Assembly: GCF_004364175.1 (NCBI RefSeq)
Contig: NZ_SNZW01000016.1
Location: 343,133 to 407,132 of the forward strand
Direction: 5' to 3'
DNA length: 64,000 nucleotides
Origin: Maribacter caenipelagi
GTDB lineage: Bacteria > Bacteroidota > Bacteroidia > Flavobacteriales > Flavobacteriaceae
Under the pieces are notes generated by a model. The model made no database searches. It worked only from the letters and a program-made list of their open reading frames with translations, and was not told where the DNA came from. Position 1 is the stretch's first letter, and every line of letters begins with the position of its first letter. The position numbers were made by a program, and so were the translations under genes. This document shows, piece by piece, positions 62,996-64,000 of this stretch.

Positions 62996-63610
62996 GCATT
63001 CTGTGGAAATGGCTTTTGCTCTTTCTAAACCAGAATATGGGTAGTAAGGTATGGTTTGTTCTTCTGCTTCAAATAATGTGATGGCACGTTCAATATCTTT
63101 ACAAAATGGAACTGTTGATTTGCCAAAGAACTTAGCTGCGCCCATGTCCCATTCGGTTTTGCTTAAGACCACTCTTGGATTGTTTGGTGCAATACTTAAA
63201 GCTTTTTGATAAATTGCTGCATTCTCTCCAGACAAGGTCATACCATACTTAGCACCGTCAAAAGCTATATATGCTGTATTTAAGAGCGCATAGGATATCA
63301 TGATTTCTGGATTGTTTTCTGAAATTGCCGATGCTGTATCTAAAAATTCTTTAGCCCTTGTGAGTTTTGTGGTCAATACCGTTTCATCCTTTAGCCCAAA
63401 GCTACTTACAATTTCAATTAAACCTGCATAATATGGTGGCAACCAATTATCGGTTTCTGCAGCTGAAATTCTTTCAAAAAGTTGAGATGCTTCGGTATTC
63501 TTTTGTTGGTCCCATAAAGCAAAAGCTTTGTTCATACCTTTTTCGTAAGACGTTTGTGCGGTAATGTTCATTGTGAAAATAAAGGTGATGACTAATAGTA
63601 AGGTTCTCAT
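62969..63610 (-). CDS. Secreted TPR-like protein of unknown function
   Basis: This 213-residue protein has a signal peptide (1-19, ending NITAQ), so it is periplasmic. The mature part is all helical with TPR-like repeats: GMNKAFALWDQQKNTEASQLF (about 25-45), LPPYYAGLIEIVS (about 57-69), and IYQKALSIAPNNPRVVLSK (about 133-151). I recognise no named family. Downstream of the partial TonB-dependent receptor, 107 bp apart and same strand, it may be co-transcribed with it. A binding or scaffold role is the likely limit of inference. Its stop lies in the terminator of the convergent gene. Confidence 0.7.
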   Translation of the reverse strand: MRTLLLVITFIFTMNITAQTSYEKGMNKAFALWDQQKNTEASQLFERISAAETDNWLPPYYAGLIEIVSSFGLKDETVLTTKLTRAKEFLDTASAISENNPEIMISYALLNTAYIAFDGAKYGMTLSGENAAIYQKALSIAPNNPRVVLSKTEWDMGAAKFFGKSTVPFCKDIERAITLFEAEEQTIPYYPYSGLERAKAISTECKKETSPKN

Positions 63611-63717
63611 GGTATAATTTTTATATGTTATTTATTGTTTTCAAATATCTTTCTATTTAAATGTTATTAATAAAATAGATGACCCAGTTGTAGGTTATGG
63701 GTATTGAGTTGTAAGTA

Positions 63718-64000
63718 TTAAAGGTTGTCTAGCTGGTTGTCATTTTTATTTTTACTGATTGTCCAGAAGAAACCAATGAAAAAGAAGCGGTCTGCGGCGG
63801 GTGTAATTGTTCTTCGGTCGAATATACCATCAGTATTTGGCTGATCCGTATATTGGTAACCATTTTTGTTTTTTGTACCCAGTACATTACTAACGGATAA
63901 GTACAATATTTTCTGCGGACTTATCAAATAGGCGTAGTTGAAGTTTAGTGAGTTGAAACTTTTGGCTTTTTCCGTTAAAAAACGGCCTGTGTTTGGGTCT
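63718..64000 (-). CDS. TonB-dependent receptor, C-terminal fragment (continues past window edge)
   Basis: The frame is open from the right edge (last complete codon 63997-63999) to a TAA at 63718-63720, giving 93 residues of a longer protein. They show alternating hydrophobic/polar beta strands (SFNSLNFNYAYLI; ILYLSVSNVLG), a loop with GYQYTDQPNTDG, then ITPAADRFFFIGFFWTIS, the end of an outer-membrane barrel. The SVSNVLG...GY...ITP pattern is common at the C-terminus of TonB-dependent receptors. A 12-residue charged tail follows the last strand. It is partial because of the window, not broken. Confidence 0.75.
   Translation of the reverse strand, partial: DPNTGRFLTEKAKSFNSLNFNYAYLISPQKILYLSVSNVLGTKNKNGYQYTDQPNTDGIFDRRTITPAADRFFFIGFFWTISKNKNDNQLDNL

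Overview
This window is a contiguous piece of a low-GC Bacteroidota chromosome, most probably a marine member of the Flavobacteriaceae. Supporting evidence is a SusC/SusD pair with a hybrid two-component regulator, FG-GAP/ASPIC proteins, many N-terminal lipoprotein signals, TAnnTTTG-type promoter elements, and the ftsK-lolA-lptF/G-ribB order I associate with that family. The genus cannot be fixed from the sequence alone. I see no rRNA, tRNA, CRISPR array, phage gene or insertion sequence.

Positions 1-21.6 kb, almost all on the minus strand, hold a glucuronoxylan utilisation locus. In transcription order it has susC, susD, an FG-GAP/ASPIC lipoprotein, a GH67 alpha-glucuronidase, the hybrid two-component regulator, a GH10 endoxylanase lipoprotein, a GPH-type sugar symporter, a cytoplasmic GH43 enzyme and a secreted acetylesterase, with an AstE/AspA-like peptidase-fold protein at the end. 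The inferred logic is: cut xylan outside the cell (GH10), import through SusCD, remove glucuronic acid and acetate in the periplasm (GH67, esterase), import xylo-oligosaccharides through the symporter and finish them in the cytoplasm (GH43).

Positions 21.9-26.1 kb (plus) carry a DUF255 thioredoxin-like lipoprotein, a TSUP permease and a DegT-type aminotransferase. Positions 26.1-34.1 kb (minus) hold prx, then trx plus a small acidic protein, then a long envelope/redox operon tpx-dgkA-ftsK-lolA-lptF/G-ribB, whose last gene is a RibB fused to a GTP cyclohydrolase II domain without its catalytic residues. Next come an NhaC antiporter, a PLP-dependent sulfur-amino-acid lyase with a divergent Lrp/AsnC regulator, lpdA, a membrane acyltransferase and an FMN-reductase gene broken by an in-frame stop.

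Positions 41.2-48.5 kb (plus) run tilS-dsbD, then penicillin acylase-comM/yifB. Two small unknown genes on the minus strand follow (48.5-49.5 kb). Positions 49.7-53.2 kb hold an Nramp-like transporter tightly joined to pxpABC (5-oxoprolinase). Positions 53.3-61.3 kb are the branched-chain amino-acid operon ilvD-ilvB-methyltransferase-ilvN-ilvC-ilvA, preceded by a complete transcription attenuator: a 16-residue leader peptide with ten Leu/Ile/Val residues, mutually exclusive pause and antiterminator hairpins, and an intrinsic terminator. The window closes with a GapN-like aldehyde dehydrogenase, a TPR-like secreted protein and the C-terminus of a TonB-dependent receptor running off the right edge.

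The best candidates for a second look are the ilv attenuator, the Nramp homologue without metal ligands inside the 5-oxoprolinase operon, the degenerate RibBX protein, a Fur-family-shaped 7-1-7 palindrome upstream of the peroxiredoxin, and a zinc-finger/DUF559-like protein paired with a membrane protein.
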